A stretch of 46,428 bases of DNA. Origin: a bacterium (GTDB taxonomy: Bacteria > 4484-113 > JAFGCY01). The position numbers were made by a program, and so were the translations under genes. The notes under the pieces were generated by a model. That model made no database searches. It was not told where the DNA came from and worked only from the letters and a program-made list of their open reading frames with translations. The stretch covers positions 1 through 46,428 of the forward strand of contig JAGRNT010000026.1 of the NCBI GenBank assembly GCA_020440605.1. The letters run 5' to 3'. Positions 32,953-41,088 of the stretch are shown here, one piece after another; position 1 is the first letter of the stretch, and each line of letters begins with the position of its first letter.

Positions 32953-33251
32953 CAGCGTGAATCAAAGCAATCTAAGTAAGGACTGCAGCGGTTTCCCTAC
33001 ATTGTGATTTACGTGAGGATTGCTGTCAGCATTGACCTGCAGGCAGCAAAGTTGGCAGTGCTTCCAGCTTTCTGATCTGGCAGCATCTCCAATTTCTGAA
33101 TCCCCCTGCCCTCCTCACTTTCCCTTCACCTTGCTCCAATACCCTTTCCTGAGCATCTTTGTTCGCGCACTTCCGTAGTTCAAGCAGCTGGTTGGGCGTT
33201 GAAGGTGCTGCCATCCCGGCATAGGGAAATAACACTTTCGAGGTATGTAGG
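32953..33251. other. Gene-free interval before the SLH porin gene
   Basis: No gene is supported in about 300 bases. The middle part is pyrimidine-rich on the plus strand (CCCTGCCCTCCTCACTTTCCC, trimmed to about 33107-33127). TTGAAG near 33200, with TAGGGA 17 bases downstream, is a weak promoter candidate. GAGG eight bases before the ATG at 33252 serves as ribosome binding site. The long leader space suits a highly expressed porin, but I see no defined RNA structure. Confidence 0.45.
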
Positions 33252-34907
33252 ATGAGGAAACTTCTTCTCTCCCTGCTGGCCTGCATGGTGCTTGGCAGTT
33301 CTGTCGCCTGGGCGGGTTCCGCCTATGACGACGTCTCCACGGACCACTGGGCCTACAACGCCCTGGATTACCTGACGCACCGCGGCGTGCTGGAAGGTTA
33401 TCCGGACGGGTTCTTCAAGGGTGACCGTACGCTGACGCGCTACGAGTTCGCCCAGGCGATCGCCCGTCTGCTCGACACTGTTGGTGAGGGTTCGCCCGAT
33501 GACATCAACATCATGGCCGAAACCCTTCGCGCGGAATTCTCAGACCAGCTGGCCGGACTCTCCGGCCGCGTTGACAACCTGGGCAACCAGGTCCAGGACA
33601 TGAACTCCACCATCATGGACCTTGAAGGCAGTGTCGCGGACAACACCAGCCGGATCGGAGACCTCGAGGGCAAGGTCAAGGACCTCAAGCCCGGTCCCGC
33701 CTGGAAGGGTGAGCTGCGTTACCGCTGGCAGTTCGAGGACTGGGCGGATCGCAACCGCTTCCGCCAGCGCATCCGCTTCAAGCTCGGATACAGCAAGCAG
33801 ATCAATGACTGCGTGATGCTGGCCTGGCAGTTCCAGACCCAGACCGGCAATGATGCCACCTCCGGCAACCATACGCTGGGCAACCAGGGCCGCACCGCGG
33901 ACATCTTCCTGCACGAGGCTTACGTGAAGTACAGCCCCGGCTGGTTCGGCTACTACCAGGACTGCGAGAAGCCCAAGCCGAACTGCGGCGGCTGCGGCGG
34001 CTGCAACGAGTGCGCCAAGTGCGAGGACCTGAAGTGCGAGTGCAAGTCCAAGCTGGACATCTACGCCGGTATCTATCCGAACATCCTCACGGATGAGCAC
34101 GAAATGGTGCTGGACGGTGATGTCAACCTGCAGGGTCTGGGCCTGGTCTACCACTTCAACCAGGACTTCCAGCTGACGAGTGTCGCGAGCATCTTCGTCG
34201 AGAAGAACGGCAGCGACTACTTCGATGACGACACCTACTTCTTCGCCACCGAGCTGCGTCACAACGACTTCCTGTTCGATGGCCTTGATGCCTGGTTCGG
34301 CAGCTATGGCTGGAAGAACGAGAACCAGCTGCTGGCTGACTACTTCGAGGGTAACGGTCTCGTACTGGCTGACGGCAGTGTCTTCGACTTCAACGGCGAC
34401 GGCACCGTCAACGGCCTGGATCGCTTCAACAGCAACTTCAGCGTCCTCAAGGCCGGCCTGCAGTACACCTGGGACTGCGCCTGGGATGACAAGCCGCTGA
34501 AGATCTACGGTGAGTACATGATGGCCTGTGACAGCGACGCGGAGGATAACATCGCGATCGTGAACCAGGGCCTGGCCTCCCCGATCATCTACGAGACCAG
34601 CGATGACACCGGCTGGGTGGCCGGCGCGCAGTGGGGTGACAAGCCCAAGGACTGCGGCGACTGGTTCACCTTCGCCCGCTACAAGGAAATCGGCGCCAAC
34701 ACCATCCCTTCCGGGCTGGGTGACTCCGACACCGGCGGCGCAAACCGCAACAGCTTTGAGTGGCACTGGGCCTATGTCTGGGCGCCGAACTGCACCGTGG
34801 GCGTGACCTACATCCTGTCCAAGATGCATAATGCCTACGGCTTCCAGATCCCGAACAGCCTCGATGACCGTCAGACCATCCAGGTCGACTGGGTCTTCAA
34901 GTTCTAG
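33252..34907 (+). CDS. SLH-domain outer-membrane porin with a cysteine-rich insert
   Basis: The product has 551 residues. The signal peptide ends at AWA (about residue 21). An SLH domain follows (24-85; DDVSTDHWAYNALDYL, GVLEGYPDGFFKGDRTLTRYEF), then a coiled coil (95-140; SGRVDNLGNQVQDMNSTI), and a beta barrel from about 150 to the C-terminal VDWVFKF. This is the SomA/SlpA/Slp type in which the SLH domain grips pyruvylated cell-wall polymer and the barrel sits in the outer membrane. Unusual is a cluster of eight cysteines between residues about 237 and 265 (NCGGCGGCNECAKCE, then LKCEC), with further single Cys in other loops. That suggests a metal-binding or disulfide-rich loop. An intrinsic terminator follows. 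Confidence 0.9.
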   Translation: MRKLLLSLLACMVLGSSVAWAGSAYDDVSTDHWAYNALDYLTHRGVLEGYPDGFFKGDRTLTRYEFAQAIARLLDTVGEGSPDDINIMAETLRAEFSDQLAGLSGRVDNLGNQVQDMNSTIMDLEGSVADNTSRIGDLEGKVKDLKPGPAWKGELRYRWQFEDWADRNRFRQRIRFKLGYSKQINDCVMLAWQFQTQTGNDATSGNHTLGNQGRTADIFLHEAYVKYSPGWFGYYQDCEKPKPNCGGCGGCNECAKCEDLKCECKSKLDIYAGIYPNILTDEHEMVLDGDVNLQGLGLVYHFNQDFQLTSVASIFVEKNGSDYFDDDTYFFATELRHNDFLFDGLDAWFGSYGWKNENQLLADYFEGNGLVLADGSVFDFNGDGTVNGLDRFNSNFSVLKAGLQYTWDCAWDDKPLKIYGEYMMACDSDAEDNIAIVNQGLASPIIYETSDDTGWVAGAQWGDKPKDCGDWFTFARYKEIGANTIPSGLGDSDTGGANRNSFEWHWAYVWAPNCTVGVTYILSKMHNAYGFQIPNSLDDRQTIQVDWVFKF

Positions 34908-34942
34908 TTTCCGGAGATTTCCGGAAAATCGGAAAAACCCAT

Positions 34943-34974
34943 GGGGGCGGGTCCTGAGGGCCCGCCCCCTTTTT
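34943..34974 (+). terminator. Intrinsic terminator of the SLH porin gene
   Basis: GGGGGCGGG (34943-34951) pairs with CCCGCCCCC (34961-34969) around a nine-base loop and is followed by TTTTT. It lies 36 bases after the stop. Just before it is the duplicated, palindromic TTTCCGGA sequence (34909-34927). Confidence 0.93.
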
Positions 34975-34999
34975 GCATCAATGTGCACGATTCAATTGT

Positions 35000-35030
35000 G
35001 ATTTTATTCACTAATAAAGGTGATAAAATC
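35000..35030. repeat. AT-rich inverted repeat upstream of the cytochrome promoter
   Basis: GATTTTAT (35000-35007) and ATAAAATC (35023-35030) are exact reverse complements, with partial extension through CAC and GTG. It is 46 bases upstream of the -35 element, a usual place for an activator site. It also contains ATCACC on the minus strand, as in the lyase operator. Confidence 0.5.
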
Positions 35031-35075
35031 CTCTGAAAACTCATGATTTCCATGCTCTATCTCAGATATCACCTA

Positions 35076-35104
35076 TTGATTTAATCACTGATCTCTGCTA
35101 TATA
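35076..35104 (+). promoter_or_regulatory. Sigma70-type promoter of the nonaheme cytochrome gene
   Basis: TTGATT (35076-35081) and TATATA (35099-35104) are 17 bases apart. Transcription would start near 35111 and leave a leader of about 165 bases. GATATCACCTAT, also found in the operator region of the tyrosine phenol-lyase gene, ends at the -35 hexamer. Confidence 0.75.
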
Positions 35105-35110
35105 CCTAAT

Positions 35111-35277
35111 GAACTGGCCTCTGGATTTTTCCAGAGCTTTGTAGGTACAAAGTGGCCATGAGGATCAGGAGCCTGACCCCCAGACCGGAGAGCCAGATGA
35201 CGAGTCACCCGTGAAAGGGTTCACGAATCGAACCCTCTCTCCGAGTCCAGGGTGGCACTCGGCTAAGGAGGCCGACG
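35111..35277 (+). promoter_or_regulatory. Structured 5' leader, candidate cis-regulatory RNA
   Basis: Several perfect helices are visible. A three-way junction spans 35115-35158: TGGC/GCCA as closing stem, CTCTGGA-TTTT-TCCAGAG (35119-35136) and CTTTGT-AGGT-ACAAAG (35137-35152). Next, GGAGAG (35187-35192) can pair with CTCTCC (35237-35242), enclosing GGGTTC/GAACCC (35217-35222 and 35230-35235). The hairpin CCGAGT/ACTCGG (35241-35246 and 35257-35262) uses two of the same bases and ends three bases before the Shine-Dalgarno AAGGAGG (35265-35271). The two arrangements exclude each other, as in an expression switch. I cannot match it to a known riboswitch class. Confidence 0.6.
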
Positions 35278-37263
35278 ATGACTAGCACTGTTTCAGAACG
35301 GAGATCCATACTCCAGGCAGCACTGGGCGTGACTGCAGCCAGCCTCCTGGCGCTGGGCAGCTGCGCCAGCTCGCTTTCCGGCGGCGGGGGCAACCCCGAT
35401 GACAACACCGGGGTGAACAAGGCTCCGGTGATCGTCGGAAATACGATTGCAGCCAACCTGCTCAATCCCGAGACCGACCAGACGGTGACCTTCTCGATCA
35501 CCGCCAGTGATCCCGAAGGCAAGGCCCTGACCTATGCCTGGGATGACGGGAATGCCAGCGCCGGCGAATTCGACGGCACGGGCGCTTCGGTCTTCTGGAG
35601 CACGAGTGAGGCTGGCAGCTACACCATCAGCGTGACGGTCTACGACCCCGAGCTGCTCTCCGCAGCAGCCAGCACCAGCATGACGGTGACGCAGGCCGCG
35701 GATCCGCCGGGACCGAATGACCCGCCGGTCTTCGACCAGAACGGCATCCGCAAGGATGTCACTTCCCCGATTGCCGGTCAGAAGATCATCTTCACGGCTA
35801 CGGCAGCTGATGCCGACGGCGATGCCCTGAACTTCATCTGGCAGGATGACACCGGCCAGGACAACTTCAGCGACCCCGTGATTGACAATGGCACTGCCAA
35901 GATCAGCTGGAGCTATGACGAGGCTGGCAGCTACACGATCACCGCCATTGCCAACGACGGCAAGACCGGCACCACGAGCGTCAGCGCGGTGACTTCCGTG
36001 ACCGCCAGCGTGACGCTTGCCGCCTTCCCCGCCTCCTTCGACTTCAGTGGTGCGGAGCGCTGCTCCAACTGCCACAGCGAGGTCTACGATGAGTGGAAGG
36101 ATACCGGCCACGCCCACATCGAGGACAACATCCAGATGATCGGCCGCGGCCGACTCGAGAGCTGTCGTGAATGCCACACCGTCGGCTACAAGGAAGGCGG
36201 TTACATCGACTACGACCTGACCCCCGAGTTCGCAAACGTCCAGTGCGAAAGCTGCCACGGCAGCGGCAGCGGCCACCCTGCCAACGGTCCGCTTCCCGTG
36301 ACCTTTGACCCGACGGATACCTGCGGACGTTGCCATACCGAGGCCCATCATCCGACCTTTGATGAATGGCAAACCAGTGCACATGCGAACTTCGACCTTG
36401 AGGAGCACAATGCCACCGGCGGCAGCTGCGTCCAGTGTCACAACGGTGAGTGGTTCGTGAGAATCCAGATCCGTGGTGAGGAAGCTCCCGCAGAGGATCT
36501 CGAGATGGGTACGCACATCACCTGCGCCACCTGCCATGACCCGCACAACTCCACCTTCGAGCATCAGCTCCGCGTGGATCCCAACGCGGATGTGATCATC
36601 CCATTCGGTGAGACCGTGGTTAACGGCGGCAATGCCAACACCTGCCTGAAGTGCCACAACGGACGCCGCAACGAGAACGACATGAACAACACCATCGCCA
36701 AGGGCGGCCGCGGCTTCCATGCCAACAGCCAGGGCCCGATGATCTTCGGCGTTGGCGGCTTCGAGTTCGACGGCTACAACTACGACAAGGAACACCCGCA
36801 CAATAGCTGGAATGAGCAGAAGTGCATCACATGCCACATGTGGGCAAAGGAATTCGAGGATGACCTGAACCCGGCGATCGTCGGTCACAGCTTCACCCCG
36901 CGCATCGAGTCCTGCAATGTCTGCCATACCTTCGCCACTGCGGATGAGATGGAGGCCTACAAGGAGGAATTCATCGCCGGTACGCTGGCAATGCTGACCG
37001 AATTCGAGGAACTGTGGCCTGCGGACTGGAAGACTGAGGAGAACGGCGTGTTCGACCTCAACAACAAGCCGTCCAGCAGTGATCCGCCGAGCACCGATGG
37101 TCCTCCGCTGAACGATGCCCTCGGCGACCAGTACCGCCAGTGCTGGTGGAACTACGAGTACATCCGTGAGGACAACTCCAAGGGCGTGCACAACCCGGCC
37201 TACAGCCGTGGCCTGCTGCAGTCCGCAATCGACAAACTCAAGGAACTCAACGCTCAGCTGTAA
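35278..37263 (+). CDS. Nonaheme c-type cytochrome lipoprotein with two Ig-like domains
   Basis: The product has 661 residues. The signal sequence (RRSILQAALGVTAASLLALGSC) ends in a lipobox with Cys29; the Arg-Arg is Tat-like but c-type cytochromes normally use Sec. Two PKD/cadherin-type domains (about 40-140 and 145-240) share VTFSITASDPEG versus IIFTATAADADG and SEAGSYTI versus DEAGSYTI. Residues 255-560 hold nine CXXCH heme sites: CSNCH, CRECH, CESCH, CGRCH, CVQCH, CATCH, CLKCH, CITCH and CNVCH. The tail is heme-free. It is probably on the outer face of the outer membrane, passing electrons to or from the MtrAB-like complex encoded next. AAGGAGG precedes the ATG. A terminator follows. Confidence 0.92.
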   Translation: MTSTVSERRSILQAALGVTAASLLALGSCASSLSGGGGNPDDNTGVNKAPVIVGNTIAANLLNPETDQTVTFSITASDPEGKALTYAWDDGNASAGEFDGTGASVFWSTSEAGSYTISVTVYDPELLSAAASTSMTVTQAADPPGPNDPPVFDQNGIRKDVTSPIAGQKIIFTATAADADGDALNFIWQDDTGQDNFSDPVIDNGTAKISWSYDEAGSYTITAIANDGKTGTTSVSAVTSVTASVTLAAFPASFDFSGAERCSNCHSEVYDEWKDTGHAHIEDNIQMIGRGRLESCRECHTVGYKEGGYIDYDLTPEFANVQCESCHGSGSGHPANGPLPVTFDPTDTCGRCHTEAHHPTFDEWQTSAHANFDLEEHNATGGSCVQCHNGEWFVRIQIRGEEAPAEDLEMGTHITCATCHDPHNSTFEHQLRVDPNADVIIPFGETVVNGGNANTCLKCHNGRRNENDMNNTIAKGGRGFHANSQGPMIFGVGGFEFDGYNYDKEHPHNSWNEQKCITCHMWAKEFEDDLNPAIVGHSFTPRIESCNVCHTFATADEMEAYKEEFIAGTLAMLTEFEELWPADWKTEENGVFDLNNKPSSSDPPSTDGPPLNDALGDQYRQCWWNYEYIREDNSKGVHNPAYSRGLLQSAIDKLKELNAQL

Positions 37264-37283
37264 CGTAGCTGATACACCGGAAA

Positions 37284-37309
37284 GGGCGCCCCGTGTGGGC
37301 GCCCTTTTT
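37284..37309 (+). terminator. Intrinsic terminator after the nonaheme cytochrome gene
   Basis: GGGCGCC (37284-37290) pairs with GGCGCCC (37298-37304) around CCGTGTG, followed by TTTTT. It separates this gene from the MtrA/MtrB-like pair. Confidence 0.92.
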
Positions 37310-37390
37310 CATATCCGCTCTCTGTGAAGAAGTCCACATTAAAGGCACATCGCCGATGCCCGATATCATAGATATAAGGTAGGATTGTGC

Positions 37391-37420
37391 TATGATTGGT
37401 ACCGGAAAACAAGGTTTTCC
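37391..37420 (+). promoter_or_regulatory. Probable -10 and hairpin before the MtrA-like gene
   Basis: TATGAT (37391-37396) is a plausible -10 without a clear -35. Just behind it GGAAAAC-AAG-GTTTTCC (37404-37420) is a perfect seven-base-pair hairpin at the start of the predicted transcript. It could protect the RNA or be an operator. GATATCA with GATATAAGG lies upstream (37361-37379), similar to the lyase operator. Confidence 0.5.
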
Positions 37421-37453
37421 ACAGGGTGAGGAAGAGAATATTGGAGGATCGGC

Positions 37454-38662
37454 ATGGCTGCAAGAAGGTCATTGATGACCATCCTGCTGATTGCCATCGG
37501 GGTGCTGGGCTGGACCTACATCGGCAGAGCTCAGTTCTTTGATTCCCTGGAGGGAATGGAAGCCCCCGATGATGTGACCGGCGTTGACTGTTCAATGTGC
37601 CATGGCAATGCGGCGCAAGAGGCGACTTTCGCGCATGCTCCGGCTTTCGAGGGCAAGTGCGATGCCTGCCATCAGACCACCGGAGAGGGCGGTCATGGCA
37701 ATCTCGTCAGTGAAACCCGCTCGCTCTGCCTGAATTGCCACCAGGACAAGTCGGAGCACTACCCCGCCGTCACCTGCTGGACCTCGAACTGCCACAGCGA
37801 CATGCACGGCAGCAACATCGACCCCTACCTCAACCCCAGCCGCCAGGAAGATTATCCAGGCTTCGCCGAGTCCACCAAGGGTGCGCAGTACGTCGGCAGC
37901 AATGTCTGCCTGAGCTGCCACCAGGGCCATCGCCGCGACTGGAGCAAGTCCATGCACAGCCTGACCGACATGGGTGTGCGTCCGATCTCAGAGCGTGGCT
38001 GTGAAAGCTGCCATGGACCGGGCTCCAACCACTGGGGCCGGCGTGCCGGGATCGGTGCGTACAGCATGGCCAGTTCCCGTGAGGTTGACGACTCCTGCCT
38101 GGTCTGCCACAAATCCGATACATATGTGCCTGACTACAGGAACAGCAGCCACGTGAAGGAGTGCGTCTCCTGCCTGGACTGCCATGATCCGCACAACCAG
38201 GCCAACAAGCACAATCTGCGCAAGGATCCGAATGCAATGTGCCTGAGCTGCCATGAATCCACCGCCGTGGACTTTGCGAAGTTCAGCCACCACCCGCTTG
38301 ACAACTCCGATCCGCGTACGGGCCTGCTCTGCGTGGATTGCCACAATCCGCACGGCGGAGAAGGCCGCGAGATGCTGACCCAGCTCAAGGATGACATCTG
38401 CTTCGAATGCCATGCAGACAAGCAGGGGCCGTTCATCTTCGAGCATGCCGGCTATGACCCAGCGATGGGCCGCGGCTGCTTCACCTGCCACAGCGCACAC
38501 GGCAGCAGCAATCCCGCCCTGCTGAACTTCAGCGGTCGCGGAACCTGCATGGAATGCCATACGGACCGGGCCAACCACTTCCCGGCACAGAACTGCTGGA
38601 CATCGGGCTGCCATTCCGATCACCACGGTTCCAATACCGATTTCTTCTTCTTCGGGAATTAG
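37454..38662 (+). CDS. MtrA/DmsE-type multiheme cytochrome with 12 CXXCH and 2 CX4CH sites
   Basis: The product has 402 residues with an N-terminal signal or anchor helix (LMTILLIAIGVLGWTYIG). Residues about 145-370 follow the DmsE/MtrA decaheme pattern: YVGSNVCLSCH, GCESCHGPGSNHW, CLVCH, CLDCHDPHN, CLSCH, CVDCHNPHGG, CFECHADKQGPF, GCFTCHSAHGS and CMECH. In front is an extra module with CSMCH, CDACH, CLNCH and CWTSNCH; a matching CWTSGCH ends the protein. The two CX4CH sites lie in duplicated units, CLNCHQD through SDMHGSNID and CMECHTD through SDHHGSNTD. If all bind heme, the protein carries 14. It should insert into the MtrB-like barrel as the trans-membrane wire. GGAGG is seven bases before the ATG. 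Confidence 0.92.
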   Translation: MAARRSLMTILLIAIGVLGWTYIGRAQFFDSLEGMEAPDDVTGVDCSMCHGNAAQEATFAHAPAFEGKCDACHQTTGEGGHGNLVSETRSLCLNCHQDKSEHYPAVTCWTSNCHSDMHGSNIDPYLNPSRQEDYPGFAESTKGAQYVGSNVCLSCHQGHRRDWSKSMHSLTDMGVRPISERGCESCHGPGSNHWGRRAGIGAYSMASSREVDDSCLVCHKSDTYVPDYRNSSHVKECVSCLDCHDPHNQANKHNLRKDPNAMCLSCHESTAVDFAKFSHHPLDNSDPRTGLLCVDCHNPHGGEGREMLTQLKDDICFECHADKQGPFIFEHAGYDPAMGRGCFTCHSAHGSSNPALLNFSGRGTCMECHTDRANHFPAQNCWTSGCHSDHHGSNTDFFFFGN

Positions 38663-38676
38663 GGAGGTAGCCGGAG

Positions 38677-40389
38677 ATGACAAAGCACGCAATTCACACC
38701 GCCCTCCTCGGCTTTCTGATGCTCGTGATGCTCTGCGGCAGCGCCATGGCAGGCGATGGCTGCACGGGCTGCAACGCGGGCTGCGCGGACTGCTGTGAGT
38801 TCTGGCAGGATGACGACGGTGTATCCAACTTCATCGAGATTGGCGTCACCTCCAGCGAGATCAGTGACAATGAGGATTCCTTCAATCAGTTCGGTGTCTA
38901 CCCTGAGGACTGGTACACCAGTGGCCGCCTGAATTCCTCAGACCTCTACTGCCTGCGCAGCCGCTTCGAGGCCCGCTGGCAGGATGTCTCGCAGGACACG
39001 GGCCGCGCCTGGGGCAGGATCACGCTCTGGCCGCTGGTCGTCCAGAGTGACAGCACCCTGCTCAGTGGCCGGGCCTGGGATGCCTTCGGCACGGAGCCGG
39101 CGCTGGTCCCCTACGAGTGGGGCAACGACCGTGTCGGCCTGCGCTACCACCACCGTGAGTTTGACAACATGGCGCTCAACTACCAGCGCCTGGAGACGAG
39201 CCACGATGCCACCACGGCCCTGCATGACCTCAAGGTGGAGCGCCTGGGATACCGCTGGAACCTGGACATCATCGGCATCGACACCATGGCTCAGGTCACG
39301 CAGCGTGCCACGACGATCGACACCACCCTGCCCGGTGCATCCGGCAGCATTGAGCAGACCCGCGTCAAGCTGGATGCCACGCTCAGTGACGAACTGAGTG
39401 CCTACGGACGCATCAACTACGAGAAGTATGAGTACGACGAGCAGCCGGATTCCGAATTCGCCGGTGCGGACCTGACTTTCGGCATGCGCTACCAGCCGGA
39501 CTGCGACTGGACCTTCGGCGCTGAGTATCGCAACAGCGAGGAACCCGATGACAACGTGGTGAGCAGCCACGTGCAGAACATGACGGAGTACGGCTTCTCC
39601 GCGGCTTACTACCCCGGCCATGGCAACAGCTACGAAGCCGGCTACAAGCTGCGCAGCATGGATTACGCCAAGCTGGACATGCAGAACGGCTCGGTGTTCA
39701 ACCTGCTGCGCTCGTCCTCCGTGATCACGCCTGCGGATGTGGCCCCGGCGGTCTCGATCTTCTCCCCCGAGTACGACGTGATCTGGTTCGACATGAAGCA
39801 GAACCTCTCCGACCGCCTGCGCTTCAAGACCCGCTTTGACTATGAGGCGGGCAGCACGCCGGGCACGGAACTCGTGAGCGTGGGCAGCACCAGCCTGTTC
39901 TTCGACAAGCAGCTGACCCGCTCGCACGGCCTGAGCTGGAACATCGACGACACCAATGACTTCGACTTCAACATGTACGGGCAGGAATCACGCAATGGCG
40001 GCCGCGACAGCAGCACGAACATGACCTATGCCGAGGGCGTCTGGGTACATCGAATCGACGGCTGCAGCCAGTTCTCCCTGGCCCTGCGAGACACCCGCAG
40101 TGAGCTGGATATCCCCGGTATCGACGATGAATACAGCACCGATGACAAGACCTACGCGGCGACCTACGGCCAGACGCTTGAGAACCACGACTACTCGCTC
40201 AACTTCGCGATGAGTGACGGCAGCGGGGCTGAGAACTACTCCCAGACCAGTGCCGGAGCCGAAGTTCGATTCAAGCGTTATGGCCCGCTGGGTCTGCGTC
40301 TGGACTGGTTCAGGCGCAGTTATGACAATTATCCGGGACTGGATTCAGACGCGGTCTCAATTGCGGTCGATTACAGAATCAAGTTCTGA
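38677..40389 (+). CDS. MtrB-like outer-membrane beta-barrel of a porin-cytochrome complex
   Basis: The product has 570 residues with a signal peptide (cleaved near AMA, residue 25). The mature N-terminus has five cysteines in 12 residues (CTGC, then C, then CC), recalling the CXXC motif at the start of MtrB/PioB proteins. Amphipathic beta strands alternate to the C-terminal VDYRIKF with final Phe, the signal for outer-membrane assembly. It is encoded 14 bases after the MtrA-like gene with AGGGAGG before the ATG, so the two are co-translated. The barrel would sheath the multiheme protein. Sequence-level identity with MtrB cannot be judged here; the assignment rests on the Cys motif, barrel and context. 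Confidence 0.83.
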   Translation: MTKHAIHTALLGFLMLVMLCGSAMAGDGCTGCNAGCADCCEFWQDDDGVSNFIEIGVTSSEISDNEDSFNQFGVYPEDWYTSGRLNSSDLYCLRSRFEARWQDVSQDTGRAWGRITLWPLVVQSDSTLLSGRAWDAFGTEPALVPYEWGNDRVGLRYHHREFDNMALNYQRLETSHDATTALHDLKVERLGYRWNLDIIGIDTMAQVTQRATTIDTTLPGASGSIEQTRVKLDATLSDELSAYGRINYEKYEYDEQPDSEFAGADLTFGMRYQPDCDWTFGAEYRNSEEPDDNVVSSHVQNMTEYGFSAAYYPGHGNSYEAGYKLRSMDYAKLDMQNGSVFNLLRSSSVITPADVAPAVSIFSPEYDVIWFDMKQNLSDRLRFKTRFDYEAGSTPGTELVSVGSTSLFFDKQLTRSHGLSWNIDDTNDFDFNMYGQESRNGGRDSSTNMTYAEGVWVHRIDGCSQFSLALRDTRSELDIPGIDDEYSTDDKTYAATYGQTLENHDYSLNFAMSDGSGAENYSQTSAGAEVRFKRYGPLGLRLDWFRRSYDNYPGLDSDAVSIAVDYRIKF

Positions 40390-40491
40390 TCCGCGGGTAT
40401 TATCAATTAAGGCGGATAACCGGAATATGTAATGGAGGCCTGAGCCGGATTCAACTCCACCGGCAGGCTGGATACACCAAGGAGGTGTATG

Positions 40492-40998
40492 ATGATCAGG
40501 AAGTTTGGCTGGATCGCCTCCCTGTTGATCGTGGCGATGTTTGCCTGGAGCGCATTCAGCGCAGAGCAGGCCTCCGGCGCTGCGGCCAACGAATACGTCG
40601 GCGACAACGAGAAGAAATGCGCGCTCTGCCACAAGGATCAGGTCGCCGAATGGAAGAAGTGGCCGATGGCCACGAGCTACGACACCGCCAAGAAGGACAA
40701 GACCTTTGAGGAAAAGTGCGTGCGCTGCCATGTCACCGGTTACGGTGAGCCCGGCGGCTTCGTGAGCATGGAAAAGACCCCCAAGCTTGCCAACGTGCAG
40801 TGCGAGGCCTGCCATGGTCCTGCCAAGGAGCACCTGGCTGTGCCGCTCAAGGACGTGGAGAAGAAGCGCAGCACCATGAAGAAGCCCACCGAGGCCAACT
40901 GCAAGGCCTGCCACAACAAGGACTCACCGCACTACAAGGAATTCAAGTTCGCGGACGCGGTCAAGGCGCTTGAGGCCCACAAGCCCAAGAAGAAGTAG
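40492..40998 (+). CDS. Periplasmic tetraheme cytochrome (c554-type modules)
   Basis: The product has 168 residues. Of two adjacent ATGs the second is preferred because AAGGAGG is six bases before it but only three before the first. The signal peptide ends near AFSA. Four CXXCH sites follow: CALCHKDQVAEWKKWPMATSY, CVRCHVTGYGEPGGF, CEACHGPAKEHL and CKACHNKDSPHYKEF. The order and Tyr/His spacing resemble the cytochrome c554 fold. The tail is Lys-rich. It should shuttle electrons in the periplasm between the inner membrane and the MtrA-like protein. It lies 102 bases after the barrel gene, and a terminator follows. Confidence 0.93.
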   Translation: MIRKFGWIASLLIVAMFAWSAFSAEQASGAAANEYVGDNEKKCALCHKDQVAEWKKWPMATSYDTAKKDKTFEEKCVRCHVTGYGEPGGFVSMEKTPKLANVQCEACHGPAKEHLAVPLKDVEKKRSTMKKPTEANCKACHNKDSPHYKEFKFADAVKALEAHKPKKK

Positions 40999-41027
40999 TC
41001 CGCACGGACTTTCACCAGACTGACAAC

Positions 41028-41053
41028 ACGGGCGTCCTGCGGGGCGCCCGTTT
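41028..41053 (+). terminator. Terminator of the cytochrome cluster
   Basis: ACGGGCG (41028-41034) pairs with CGCCCGT (41045-41051) around a ten-base loop and is followed by a short T-run (TTTC). It closes the conduit gene set 30 bases after the tetraheme gene. Confidence 0.8.
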
Positions 41054-41076
41054 CACTATCCGGGCCGGACATGCCC

Positions 41077-41082
41077 TAGCAT
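41077..41082 (+). promoter_or_regulatory. -10 element (TAGCAT) of a leaderless gene
   Basis: TAGCAT ends six bases before the ATG at 41089. It lies just behind the cytochrome terminator, so the zinc-ribbon/TPR gene is an independent transcript. Confidence 0.6.
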
Positions 41083-41088
41083 CATCAC

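Noticed and set aside
35205..35262. tRNA-like T-arm (GGGTTC...GAACCC) in the cytochrome leader
   Set aside because: Read on the minus strand it looks like a T-arm, but there is no acceptor, D or anticodon arm with the right spacing. It fits better as one hairpin of the leader.
35111..35277. Cyclic-di-GMP (GEMM) riboswitch before the cytochrome gene
   Set aside because: Such riboswitches regulate cytochromes in Geobacter, but the conserved GEMM core and tetraloop receptor sequences are absent. The structure was kept as an unclassified leader.
35278..35370. Tat export of the nonaheme cytochrome because of ERRSILQ
   Set aside because: The Arg pair fits only part of the Tat motif, and c-type heme attachment requires Sec-exported unfolded protein; a Sec/lipoprotein signal is more likely.
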